Of a stretch of DNA of 64,000 nt, positions 55,125 through 64,000 are shown in pieces (the first letter of the stretch is position 1; each line of letters opens with the position of its first letter). The stretch comes from Heloderma charlesbogerti (Eukaryota; Chordata; Lepidosauria; Squamata; Helodermatidae), in the NCBI GenBank assembly GCA_026122225.1, contig JANEZZ010000308.1:84712-148711 (forward strand). Direction: 5' to 3'. Both the position numbers and the translations under genes were made by a program. A model generated the notes under the pieces. That model did no database searches and had not been told where the DNA came from. It saw only the letters and a list, made by a program, of their open reading frames with translations.

Positions 55125-56375
55125 CACTTTATGACAAGGTGTAATTTCATCCTGTCTAAAGGAGGCAGTGGTGAGACCATTGTTCTAAAAAAACAACACC
55201 TTCCTCAGCCCCACCATACTGGATAATTTTTCAGCCAGTCTCCAATATTCCATTCTTGGGCAAAGCGCTGGAGCATGTAGCAGCATCCCAACTCCAGGAT
55301 TTTTTTCTGGTGACCATACCATTTCAGACCACGGTTCCTGTTGATGTCCTCTTTTGCCTCTGTTGTGGCAAGCTGTTAGCGTTATGGGCCACTGGCGAGG
55401 CCTGGGTTACAGAGTTGCCCTATGGACTGGGTCTTTACCACAGTTTTGGGCAAGCTAGGCTTCTCAGGGAGGCAGGAACAGGACAGCACCACAGAGAGCT
55501 CCAAGTGGGGCTGGAAGCCAGACAAACTTGTCTGTATGTTGCTCTAACTGGCAGACTCAGACTGAGTCTTAAATAACACTTGGGCTTCCTAGAGGCTGCT
55601 AGCTGCTCCCACTCACTGCACGAGGCCTTCTCCCTTAGAAGGGGCCATGTTTGCTTCTGAAGACTTTGGCTGCGATGGAATGCATGCAACTGGTGTGCTG
55701 TGGTGGCTCTGGAATCCCCAGAATTTGAGGATGGAAATGTGGGCTCTTCTGGAAGTAGGGGGGCTAGTTTCATGGGCTCCTGTGAGGCTGAGTTCCCCAA
55801 GGCGAGAGGGATGTTGATGGGTACTTCTGTGGCCACATCCTTTTCTGGGTCTGAGGAATCTACATCAGAGGCTTCTCCTCCTGAGGAGGGGAATTGGAAC
55901 CCAGTGTCATGACAATGAGCCATATTATCTTGATCCATTTCAATCTGGCTCCAGGCCTGGTTATGGGACAGAGACTTGGTTGCCTTAATGAACAATCTAT
56001 ACAGGGTCCTATGCAAGGTACCCACAACTATTGATCATCTGCATCCAAGTCTACCTATAGAAATAAATGCACCAAAATTAGGAGTGCTTCCCCGGGGCCC
56101 ACACCTGTCTTTCAAAGCCCTGCATAGCTTGGAACCAGGCATCTGAAGGGTTGGCTGGCTCCACATTGGCCTGCCCATACATTAAGATCTTCTTTGGAGG
56201 CCCTCCTGCAGGTGTCCCTGACAACTGAGGCAGGTGGCAATGTGAGAGAAAGTCTTCTCAGAAGGGGCTCTGGGGCTGTAGAATCCTCTCCCCAGGAAGG
56301 TTCATCTGGCACCTGCTTGGTTAGCTTTTCAGGACCAGGCAAAATTTTTAACATCAGGCAAAATATTTCAGGGGC
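55125..56375 (+). mobile_element. Old L2-like LINE, interrupted
   Basis: CLKEAVVRPLF ... ILDNFSASLQYSILGQS (55130-55290) matches LKEAVIRPLLKKP...LNNFRPVSNLPFWGK. YYLDPFQSGSRPGYGTET resumes at 55923, and a C-terminal region (FKALHSLEPGI, LLWRPSCRCP, NPLPRKVHLAPAWL in shifting frames) runs to about 56375. The middle (about 55362-55912) is foreign, probably an LTR. Confidence 0.6.
55362..55912 (-). mobile_element. Possible solo LTR inside an old L2
   Basis: On the minus strand the insert begins TGTCATGACACTGGG and ends CTTGCCACAACA (TGT...ACA), and it carries a CTGAGGAG/GATTCCTCAGA-rich start like the LTR at 5344. TATTTAAGACTC could be its TATA box. Flanking target duplications are not evident, so this is tentative. 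Confidence 0.3.
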
Positions 56376-56739
56376 AGTACTACTTGGGGTTGGCTTCCTT
56401 GTGGAGGAGAGACCACTGGAAACTACAGCATTTTTGTAATATTTTATTACTTTACAAATATACAGGTAAAATGTAGTAGACTCCTGGCAGGAAGCAGAAC
56501 TGCTACTTCATATGAGATTCCTAGAGAAGAAGAGCGCCCCAAGATGTTTTCAGGCTTCAACTAACCCTCACCTAACTCTTTCAGTTAATTCCCTGACTCT
56601 CTGTCTCATTCCACAATGCTGAAGTTGACTGCCACTTCCTTATTTGCAGGATTGTTTTCACACACACAGCTTTATCCTCTCCCCTCAGGAAAGGGGTTGG
56701 TATTTTCTTCAAGCTCTATCACATTCCAGAGATTATCCC
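56376..56739. other. Unassigned sequence
   Basis: Between an old L2 and the BovB 5' end; no gene or clear repeat. Confidence 0.35.
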
Positions 56740-59700
56740 TGTATGTATCCCATCCATTCCCCTTCATGGATCACTGCCTTGTTGTGGCAAAGGGGCTTGT
56801 GTAACTCCGTGAAGCCATAAGCTATGCCGTGCAGGGCCACCCAAGACGGACAGGTCATGGCAGAGAGTTCTGACAAAATGTGGTCCACTGGAGAAGGAAA
56901 TGGCAACCCACTCCAGTATTCTTGCCAAGAAAACCCCATGGAACGTATCACAAGGCTAAAAGATACGACGCCAGAAGATGAGCCCCTCAGGTCGAAAGGT
57001 GTCCAGTATACTACTGGGGAAGAGCAGAGGGAATTTCCAAGTGGCGCCAGAAAGAGTGAAGCGGCTGGGCCAAAGCCAAAAGGACACTCAGCTGTGGATG
57101 TGTCTGGTGGTGAAAAGAAAGTCCGATGCTGTAAAGAACAATATTGTTTAGGAACCTGGAATGTCAGATCAATGAATCAAGGTAAGCTGGAGGTGGTCAA
57201 ACATGAGATGGCAAGATTGAACATCGACATCTTGGGAATCAGTGAACTCAAATGGACAGGCATGGGCGAATTTAATTCAGGTGACCATTATATCTACTAC
57301 TGTGGGCAAGAATCCCTTAGAAGAAATGGAGTAGCACTCATAGTCAATAAAAGGGTGGGAAAAGCAGTACTGGGGTACAATCTCAAAAACGACAGAATGA
57401 TCTCAGTACGAATCCAATGCAAACCATTCAACATCACAGTAATTCAAGTCTGTGCCCCAACAACTGAGGCTGAAGAAGCGGAGGTTGATCGGTTCTATGA
57501 AGACCTACAACACCTTCTAGAACTAACACCAAAAAAAGATGTCCTTTTCATCATAGGGGATTGGAATGCTAAAGTAGGAAGTCCAGAAATCACCGGGATA
57601 ACAGGCAAGCATGGCCTTGGTGTACAAAATGAAGCAGGGCAAAGGCTAATAGAGTTTTGCGAAGAGAACACGCTGATCATAGCAAACACTCTTTTCCAAC
57701 AGCACAAGAGGCGACTGTACACATGGACATCACCAGATGGTCAATATCGAAATGAGATTGATTATGTCCTTTGCAGCCAAAGATGGAGAAGCTCTATACA
57801 GTCAGTCAAAACAAGACCTGGAGCTGACTGTGGCTCAGATCATGAGCTTCTTGTTGCAAAATTTTGGCTTAAGTTGAACGTAGGGAAAACCACTAAACCA
57901 TTCAGGTATGACCTAAATCATATCCCTCATGAATATACAGTGGAGGTGAGGAATAGATTTAAGGGATTAGACCTGATAGACAAGAGTGCCTGAGGAACTA
58001 TGGACAGAGGTCCGTAACATTGTTCAGGAGGCAGCAACGAAATCCATCCCAAAGAAAAAGAAATGCAAGAAAGCAAAGTGGCTGTCTGATGAGGCTTTAC
58101 AAGTAGCTGAGGAAAGAAGGGAAGCGAAAAGCAAGGGAGAAAGGGGAAGATATATCCAACTGAATGCAGAGTTCCAGAGAATAGCAAGGAGAGACAAAAA
58201 GGCCTTCTTAAATGAACAATGCAAAGAAATCGAGGAAAACAACAGAATGGGAAAGACTAGAGATCTTTTCAAGAAAATCGGAGATATCAAGGGAACATTT
58301 TGTGTAAAGACGGGCATGATAAAGGACAAAGAAGGCAGGGACCTAACAGAAGCAGATGAGATTAAGATGGAAAGAATACACAGAAGAACTCCACAGGAAA
58401 GATCTTAATGTCCCTGATAGCCATGATAGTGCGGTCACTGAACTTGAACAGGACATCCTAGAGAGTGAAGTCAAGTGGGCCTTAGGAAGCATTACTAACA
58501 ACAAAGCTAGTGGAGATGACAGTATTCCAGCTGAGCTACTGGAAATCCTAAAAGATGATGCTGTTAAAGTGCTGCACTCAATATGCCAAGAAATCTGGAA
58601 CACTCAACAGTGGCCACAAGACTGGAAAAGGTCAGTTTACATTCCAATTCCAAAGAAGGGCAATGACAAAGAGTGTTCAAACTACCGTACAATTGCACTC
58701 ATTTCACATGCAGCAAGGTTATGCTCCAAATCCTACAAGCTAGGCTTCAGCAGTATGTGAACCAAGAACTACTGGAAGTACAAGCTGGGTTCTGAAGAGG
58801 GAGAGGAACTAGAGATCCAATCGCCAACATTCGCTGGATCATGGAGAAAGCAAGAGAATTCCAGAAAAATGTCTATTTCTGCTTCATTGACTACGCTAAA
58901 GCCTTTGATTGTGTGGATCACAACAAACTGTGGCAAATTCTGAAAGAGATGGGAGTACCAGACCACCTTACCTGTCTCCTGAGAAACCTGTAGGAGGGTC
59001 AAGAAGCAACAGTAAGAACCGGACATGGAACAACCAATTCGTTCAAAATTGGGAAAGGAGTACGACAAGGCTGCATATTGTCACCCTGCTTATTTAACTT
59101 ATATGCAGAGTACATCATGAGAAACGCCGCATTGAATGAATCACAGGTCGGAATTAAGATTGCCGGGAGAATTATCAACAACCTCAGATATGCAGATGAT
59201 ACCCCCTAATGGCAGAAAGCGAAGAGGATCTAAAGAGCCTCTTGTTGAGGGTGAAAGTGGAGAGTGCAAAAGCTAGTTTGAAACTCAACATTAAAAAAAC
59301 GAAGATCATGGCATCTGGCCCCATCACTTCATGGCATATAGAAGGGGAAGAAATGGAAGCAGTGACAGACTTTATTTTCTTGGGCTCCAAGATCGCCACA
59401 GATGGTGACTGTAGCCATTAAATTAAAAGACGCTTGCTCCTGGGGAGGAAAGCTATGGCAAACCTAGACAGCCTAGTAAGAAGCAGAGACATCACCTTGC
59501 CGACAAAGGTCCGTCTAATCAAAGCTATGGTTTTCCCAGTAGTAATGTATGGCTGTGAGAACTGGACTATAAGGAAGGCTGAGCGCTGAAGAATTGATGC
59601 TTTCAAACTGTGGTGCTGGAGAAGACTCTTACAAGTCCCCTGGACTGCAAGGAGATCAAATCCTAAAGGAAATCAACCCTGAGTGCTCATTGGAAGGACA

Positions 59701-59960
59701 GATACTGAAGCTGAAGCTCAAATATGTTGGCCACCAAATGCGAAGAGAAAAGTCACTGGAAAAGACCCTGATGCTGGGAAGGATTGAAGGCAAAAGGAGA
59801 AGGGGACGGCAGAGGATGAGATGGCTGGATAGCATCACTGATGCAATGAATATGGACTTGAGCACGCTCCGGGTGAGAGCAGAGGACAGGAAGGCCTGGC
59901 ATGCTATAGTCCATGGGGTCATGAAGAGTCGGACACGATTGAATGACTGAACAACAACAA
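56740..59960 (+). mobile_element. Near-full-length BovB (RTE) LINE
   Basis: The BovB 5' region (CCACTGGAGAAGGAAATGGC, CCCACTCCAGTATTCTTGCC) leads to a 389-codon frame 56824-57990. It contains the endonuclease LGTWNVRSMNQGKLEVVKHE, ISELKWTGMGEFNSGDHYIY, VLFIIGDWNAKVGS and GADCGSDHELLVAKF. The frame shifts at about 57983, again near 58370 and 58720, with stops near 58794, 58993 and 59420, so RT (FDCVDHNKL, GVRQGCILSPCLFNLYAEYI, LRYADDTP) is broken. The YADD region has a short deletion. It ends with the GRQRMRWLDSITDAMNMDL block and CAACAACAATCC. Confidence 0.92.
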
Positions 59961-61690
59961 TCCTGTCCATTGAGCTTTTAGGATCATTCTATGCAATCTT
60001 CCTAACAAAGGACATTCCAGGCGCAAACCTATACATGTTTAGATGGGGAAAAGTCCTACAATTCCCAGCATTCCTCAGCCAGCCATGCAGGCTGGGGAAT
60101 GCTGGGAGTTGTAGGACTTTCCCCGGTCTAAACACGCATAGGATTGCCTTCAATCACTGTAACACTATTGTGGTGCATCAATTTCAGTCCTCCAGTAATA
60201 TCTGCTGCTAATTTCTCTATCCCACCCCTTTCTTCCCAAGTGTGCATAGCTACCCTTAAGCAATTTTTAGTATGAGGCAGCTAAAGTGGCATGTTAATTA
60301 AAAGCAACTGTGCCAGCATTGGAAGGAAATTAAGAGCTTTTCTGGTTTGCATCAGGATAATAATTGTCTGGTGACGTTTAACAAGTCCAGGCACCACATC
60401 TTTAAATTGCTGCCATAGTTGGAAGTCCAGCGGGAGATGACTCAGCCCTCTTCCCTTCAAAAGAGGATTAAAAAAAAAGAGTTGTATGCAGTGGTTTTGG
60501 AAGGATTTATTTATTTATTTATATTCTGTTTAAAAATAATAGGCAAAGTCCAAGACTGAATATTTTCTAGAAAAGTTGAAGAAATGTGTAATGTACTTTA
60601 AACTGATATAAATTCACTCCTATCTTTCTAGACTCTCCTTTTGGGGGGCAGGGGCGGGGTTGTTGAGCTACAGCGCATCAAGTAGAAATTTATAAAAAGT
60701 GATACTGAATATGTGCTATTTTATATATTTTATTTGTATACATCACTAATAAGCCACTTTCTGAAAACATCACATTATTAGGTCTGTTGAAATATAATCT
60801 GTTATTGCCCAGTCTCATAACATCTGGTTCCCGTTGAGAAGAGGTCATTTTTAAATGTCCCCTGGGTTGGAAGTGAGAGCCTCCGATAGAAATCAGTGGA
60901 GAAATTCAAGATACTAAGGTAGCTGTAAATGGGCACCAGCATATTACTCCCAGACAAAATGTAGCAGCAAAGAGAGGAGTTCATGCAATTTCTAAGTCGG
61001 GTATCATTTTGTGTGAAAAAATGATTTAGTATTTCAACATTTTTTAAAAAATCCATCTCTGTGCAAATTATAATGCAAATGTAGTCCATTATCCTATACT
61101 GCAGGTTAGAGGGGGCCGTGACTTGGAGAGATTGGCTTGTGACAGCCCTGACGAGCAGCTCACTCTGAATATTGCAGGTTGGGCATTAGGCTGAGGCCAA
61201 TAGTAGTTCACAACAACCTAGCAATGTAGTCTAGTGGTATTATACCCCTATTACAGGTTGGACAGTGCTGTTGTCCCCGTGTAGGTTGGGGATTGGTCTG
61301 AAGAGTGCTTTACAACCACCCTGCAATGTGGTCCATTTTTAATATTGTAGGTTTTAAGTTTATGCTATATGGTTTGTGTTAACTTTATGTCAATATGTTA
61401 CCTTTGTATTGCTATCTAGTATATTTTGTTAAATGTTTTGTGACTGTCTGATGATTGTATACAAATAAACAAATCTGATCTAATATTGCAGGTTTGTTAT
61501 ATTGAGATAAGTTTGGGTATCCAGCCAAAAATCCCCTCTACAAAACACCCCTTCATATGGCAAAAAAGATCAAGCCACTGAAATTGTCCCCTCAGAGTCC
61601 CTCATGTATGCAGAACCCTCATGCTTCATGGACTTACATGCAGATGAGTTGTGGATGGTGTAAAAGCTGGAATGGAGCCACACGGAATGG
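59961..61690. other. Intergenic sequence with small repeats
   Basis: Contains the palindromic MITE at 60019-60149 and a SINE-like stretch at 61100-61340 (GCAATGT(A)GTC(C/T)A...ATTGCAGGTTGGG words repeated). A (ATTT)n run lies at about 60507-60521. No gene. Confidence 0.4.
60019..60149. mobile_element. Palindromic MITE, 131 bp
   Basis: AGGCGCAAACCTATACATGT ... AAAAGTCCTACAATTCCCAG faces CTGGGAGTTGTAGGACTTTC ... CACGCATAGGATTGCCT. Arms are about 55 bp with a short loop around 60085. The whole element folds into one hairpin. Confidence 0.7.
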
Positions 61691-61693
61691 CCC

Positions 61694-62243
61694 CTTTAGG
61701 GCGCAATCCTATGGCCGCTAGACGGCCATAGGATTGTTTGGTTTCCAGGATCCGACCTCGGAGTCTGTGCTCCAAAGTCGCTTCCTGGAAAACCCCACCC
61801 CGCACCCTTCTCCGCTGCCCATGGAAGCTCACTGGGTGACTTTGGGCCAGTCACAGACGCTCAGCCCAATATACCACACAGGGTTGTTGCTGTGAGGATA
61901 AAATGGAGAGGAGGAGGATAATGTATGCCGCCTTGGGTTCCTTGGAGGAAAAAAGGCGGGATATAAATGCATTAATACAATAAAATAATAAAAATAAATA
62001 AAAAGGGGGCAAGAAGTATGGAATGCCAGTACACTTCCTATGCGTCATCCAGCCGCCCCACCCTCACCCGGCTCCAAAGTCTCACAGCTAGACAGCTGAA
62101 ATTGGCCATCTAGCCATGAATGCAGGGCGGCTGGAGCATGGAGGAGAAGATCGCCCGCGCACTCCACCTGCCCTGCATTTGATAGGTGGCCGCCTCCGAG
62201 TTCAGAGGCAGCTGACTATCCCCATAGCATTGCTCTCTTAGTT
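61694..62243. mobile_element. Candidate MITE with GCGCAATCCTA-type ends (copy c), with nested SINE
   Basis: The left end TTAGGGCGCAATCCTATGG is immediately followed by its own complement (CCATAGGATTG, 61727-61737). The right end CCCATAGCATTGCTCTCTTA is a degenerate inverse. A SINE-like unit sits inside at about 61810-61995. Confidence 0.4.
61810..61995 (+). repeat. SINE-like element with (AAAT)n tail
   Basis: CTCACTGGGTGACTTTGGGC, CACACAGGGTTGTTGCTGTG, AGGATAAAATGGAGAGGAGG, TATGCCGCCTTGGGTTCCTT and AGGCGGGATATAAATGCATT, followed by AATAAAATAATAAAAATAAATAAA-type tail, is a common squamate SINE/L2-tailed unit. Confidence 0.6.
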
Positions 62244-62860
62244 AATTAAAAACAAATACCAAAAACGATGGCATGTGTTACAGACACTTGAGAACAATAT
62301 TTTAGGGCTCAACCCCTTGTAATATTATATTATTGTTAACCCCATAATGCCCAGAACCCATACGGAACAGAACAGAGTGGCCCAGAACGTCAACTTCCAA
62401 GTGAGCCAAAACAACCAAAGCCACCAGTCGCACATGGAAGTGATGCAAAGAGGCACCAAACATCCACAAAAAACATGTTCCATTACCCATTCCAGGCAAT
62501 AGTCCATATTCTGGAAAAGGGCCCGGAACAGCAACTTCCAAGTGAGCCAAATCAGCCAGACATAACTGGATGGAAGTGATGCAATAAGCCACAAAACGTC
62601 CACAGAGCATGGAGCAGTGAAAATGAGGCGTTTCGGGACAGGGAAGGTGGAAATGCCGGTACGACACATCCTATGTGTCGTCCAGCAGCTGCCTCCCACA
62701 CTCCGCCTTCCTGCAGCTAGACAGCCAAAATTGGCTGTCTAGCCACAAATGCAGGGCAGCTGAAGCGCAGAGGGGACGATCCTCTCCGTGCTTCTCCTGC
62801 CCTGCATTGGATAGGCAGTCACCTCTGAGTTTGGAGGCGGCCACCTATCCCCATATGATC
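62005..62860. repeat. Diverged direct duplication (~225 bp, spaced ~630 bp) with inner duplication
   Basis: GGAATGCCAGTAC...CTATGCGTC...CAGCTAGACAGC...GATAGGTGGCC (62020-62225) recurs as GAAATGCCGGTAC...CTATGTGTC...CAGCTAGACAGC...GATAGGCAGTC (62650-62855). Between them, CAACTTCCAAGTGAGCCAAA recurs at about 62390 and 62529 with ~90 bp of similarity. Confidence 0.7.
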
Positions 62861-63229
62861 ATAGAATCATAGAATAGTAGGGTTGGAAGGGGCCTACAAG
62901 GCCATCGAGTCCAACCCCCTGCTCAATGCAGGAATCCAAGTCAGAGCATCCCTGACAAATGGCTGTCCAGCCTCGTCTTGAAGGCCTCCAGCGTGGGAGA
63001 GCCCACCACCTCCCCAGGTAATTGGTTCCATTGTCGTATTGCTCTTACAGTCAGGACGTTTTTCCTGATGTTCAGCCAGAATCTGGCTTCCTGTAACTTG
63101 AGCCCATTATTCCGTGTCCTGCACTCTGGGATGATCAAGAAGAGATCCTGGCCTTCTTCTCTGTGACAACCTTTCAAGTACTTGAAGAGTGCTATCATAT
63201 CTCCCCTCAGTCTTCTCTTCTCAAGGCTA
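62860..63229 (-). mobile_element. CR1 3' end
   Basis: The minus strand reads [40 protein letters not shown] and QWNQLPGEVVGSPTLEAFKT, then the CR1 3' UTR. The break is at 63229, followed by unrelated low-complexity sequence. Confidence 0.9.
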
Positions 63230-63279
63230 ATTGCCCAGTACAATCATATTCAGCTCATTGCCATACAAATAGGGTCTCG

Positions 63280-64000
63280 TTTCTACCCTCATCACATAAT
63301 AATCACCACCCATCACACACCCTAAATACATCAACCATCAACCATATATTATCCCTCCCCATTACCCCTACACCTCATCTTCACCCCCCCCCCCCCCCCT
63401 ATATCTCACTCTTTTCCACTACCACCCTTCAATCCCTCATCATCTACACAACCCTCTTCCCCTCCCTTCACTCTCACACCCATACCATCCCCACCCACCC
63501 CAATACTCACACCTTTCTTAAACACCTCCACACTCCTTCCTCCCCATTACCCCTCTTCTTTCAAACATTCTATATACCTAATCTCCCCTACACATCCCCA
63601 AACTTTATCCAATACCACTATTCAATATTCAACCCCACCACAAAACATCCATCCCTTTCTCCACCTAACCATCCACCTCCACATCAACCCCCACATCAAC
63701 ATAATATCAATCCCCCACTCCTACACTTACCCTCACCCATTATCCATAATAAAACACCACCCCCTACAACTCACACCCACCCCCCCCCCCAAACTATACC
63801 ACATCCCTCTTAATCACCACACCACCATACAATCCCCACACCCACATCCCTAAAAACACATCCCCAATTCAACACCCACAACCCATCAATCAAAACCAAA
63901 CCTCCCTTCAAACCCCACTCCAAAACATTCACTCTTCCCTTATTTTATCCCCCCCCCCCCATCAACCCTAATCCACTCTATACACATTTACCCTTTTTCA
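63280..64000. repeat. 721-bp tract without any G on the plus strand
   Basis: From 63280 to the end the plus strand contains only A, C and T, dominated by C and A with repeated CACCC/CATCC words and C runs up to about 18 (63387-63404). It has no periodicity clear enough to call a satellite unit. It may be a strand-asymmetric low-complexity repeat or an assembly artefact. Open frames here are meaningless. Confidence 0.85.

Noticed and set aside
63163..63813. A 216-codon open frame rich in His, Pro and Thr
   Set aside because: It lies largely in the G-free low-complexity tract, where absence of G removes TAG and TGA stops; it has no homology.

Overview
The window is vertebrate genomic DNA, most probably from a squamate reptile. 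The evidence is the company of repeats: CR1 LINEs with the sauropsid-type 3' end (TATTCTATGATTCT), young BovB/RTE LINEs, L2-type LINEs, degraded L1, a DIRS-like element and several non-autonomous hAT elements. The species cannot be named from this. No bacterial-type genes, operons, rRNA, tRNA or CRISPR arrays are visible. || Host genes are sparse. Exon 1 of MYO1D (unconventional myosin Id) lies on the minus strand at 12229-12323, inside a strong CpG island (about 11690-13130), so 1-12228 is the 3'-ward intron 1 of MYO1D. About 21 kb upstream of that promoter, on the plus strand, is a two-exon gene (33725-33853 joined to 35323-35598) encoding a divergent 134-residue histone H2B variant with clean splice sites and a polyadenylation signal just after the stop. 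From its position next to MYO1D I infer that it may be the sauropsid H2B.N. An isolated exon-like open segment at 15666-15794 stays unassigned. || Region by region: 1-12.2 kb is MYO1D intron 1, filled with CR1, DIRS-like, L2, BovB and solo-LTR remains. 11.7-13.1 kb is the CpG island/promoter. 13.2-19.1 kb holds L2, L1 ORF1-like, a tandem duplication and a Jockey-like RT fragment. 19.1-27.1 kb is CR1-dominated (one nearly full-length minus copy, two plus copies). 27.2-28.0 kb is old L1. 28.4-29.9 kb is a non-autonomous hAT with a perfect 8-bp target duplication. 30.9-32.4 kb is an internally deleted CR1. 33.7-35.6 kb is the H2B variant. 36.1-40.5 kb is a BovB / L2 / CR1 composite. 41.4-42.0 kb is a hAT-like element built of palindromes. 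43.5-46.6 kb is L2 and CR1. 46.6-55.1 kb carries two nearly identical, near-full-length L2 elements in the same orientation, each with exactly 25 CAG units near its 5' end. 56.7-60.0 kb is a near-full-length BovB. 60.0-63.2 kb holds MITE- and SINE-like repeats and a CR1 3' end. 63280-64000 contains no G at all. || Nearly all long open frames are retrotransposon ORFs (endonuclease/reverse transcriptase, CR1 ORF1). They are not host genes, and almost all carry frameshifts or stops. The most interesting items are the intron-containing H2B variant, the palindrome-array hAT element, the twin CAG-bearing L2 elements, the L2-CR1 chimaera and the G-free terminal tract.
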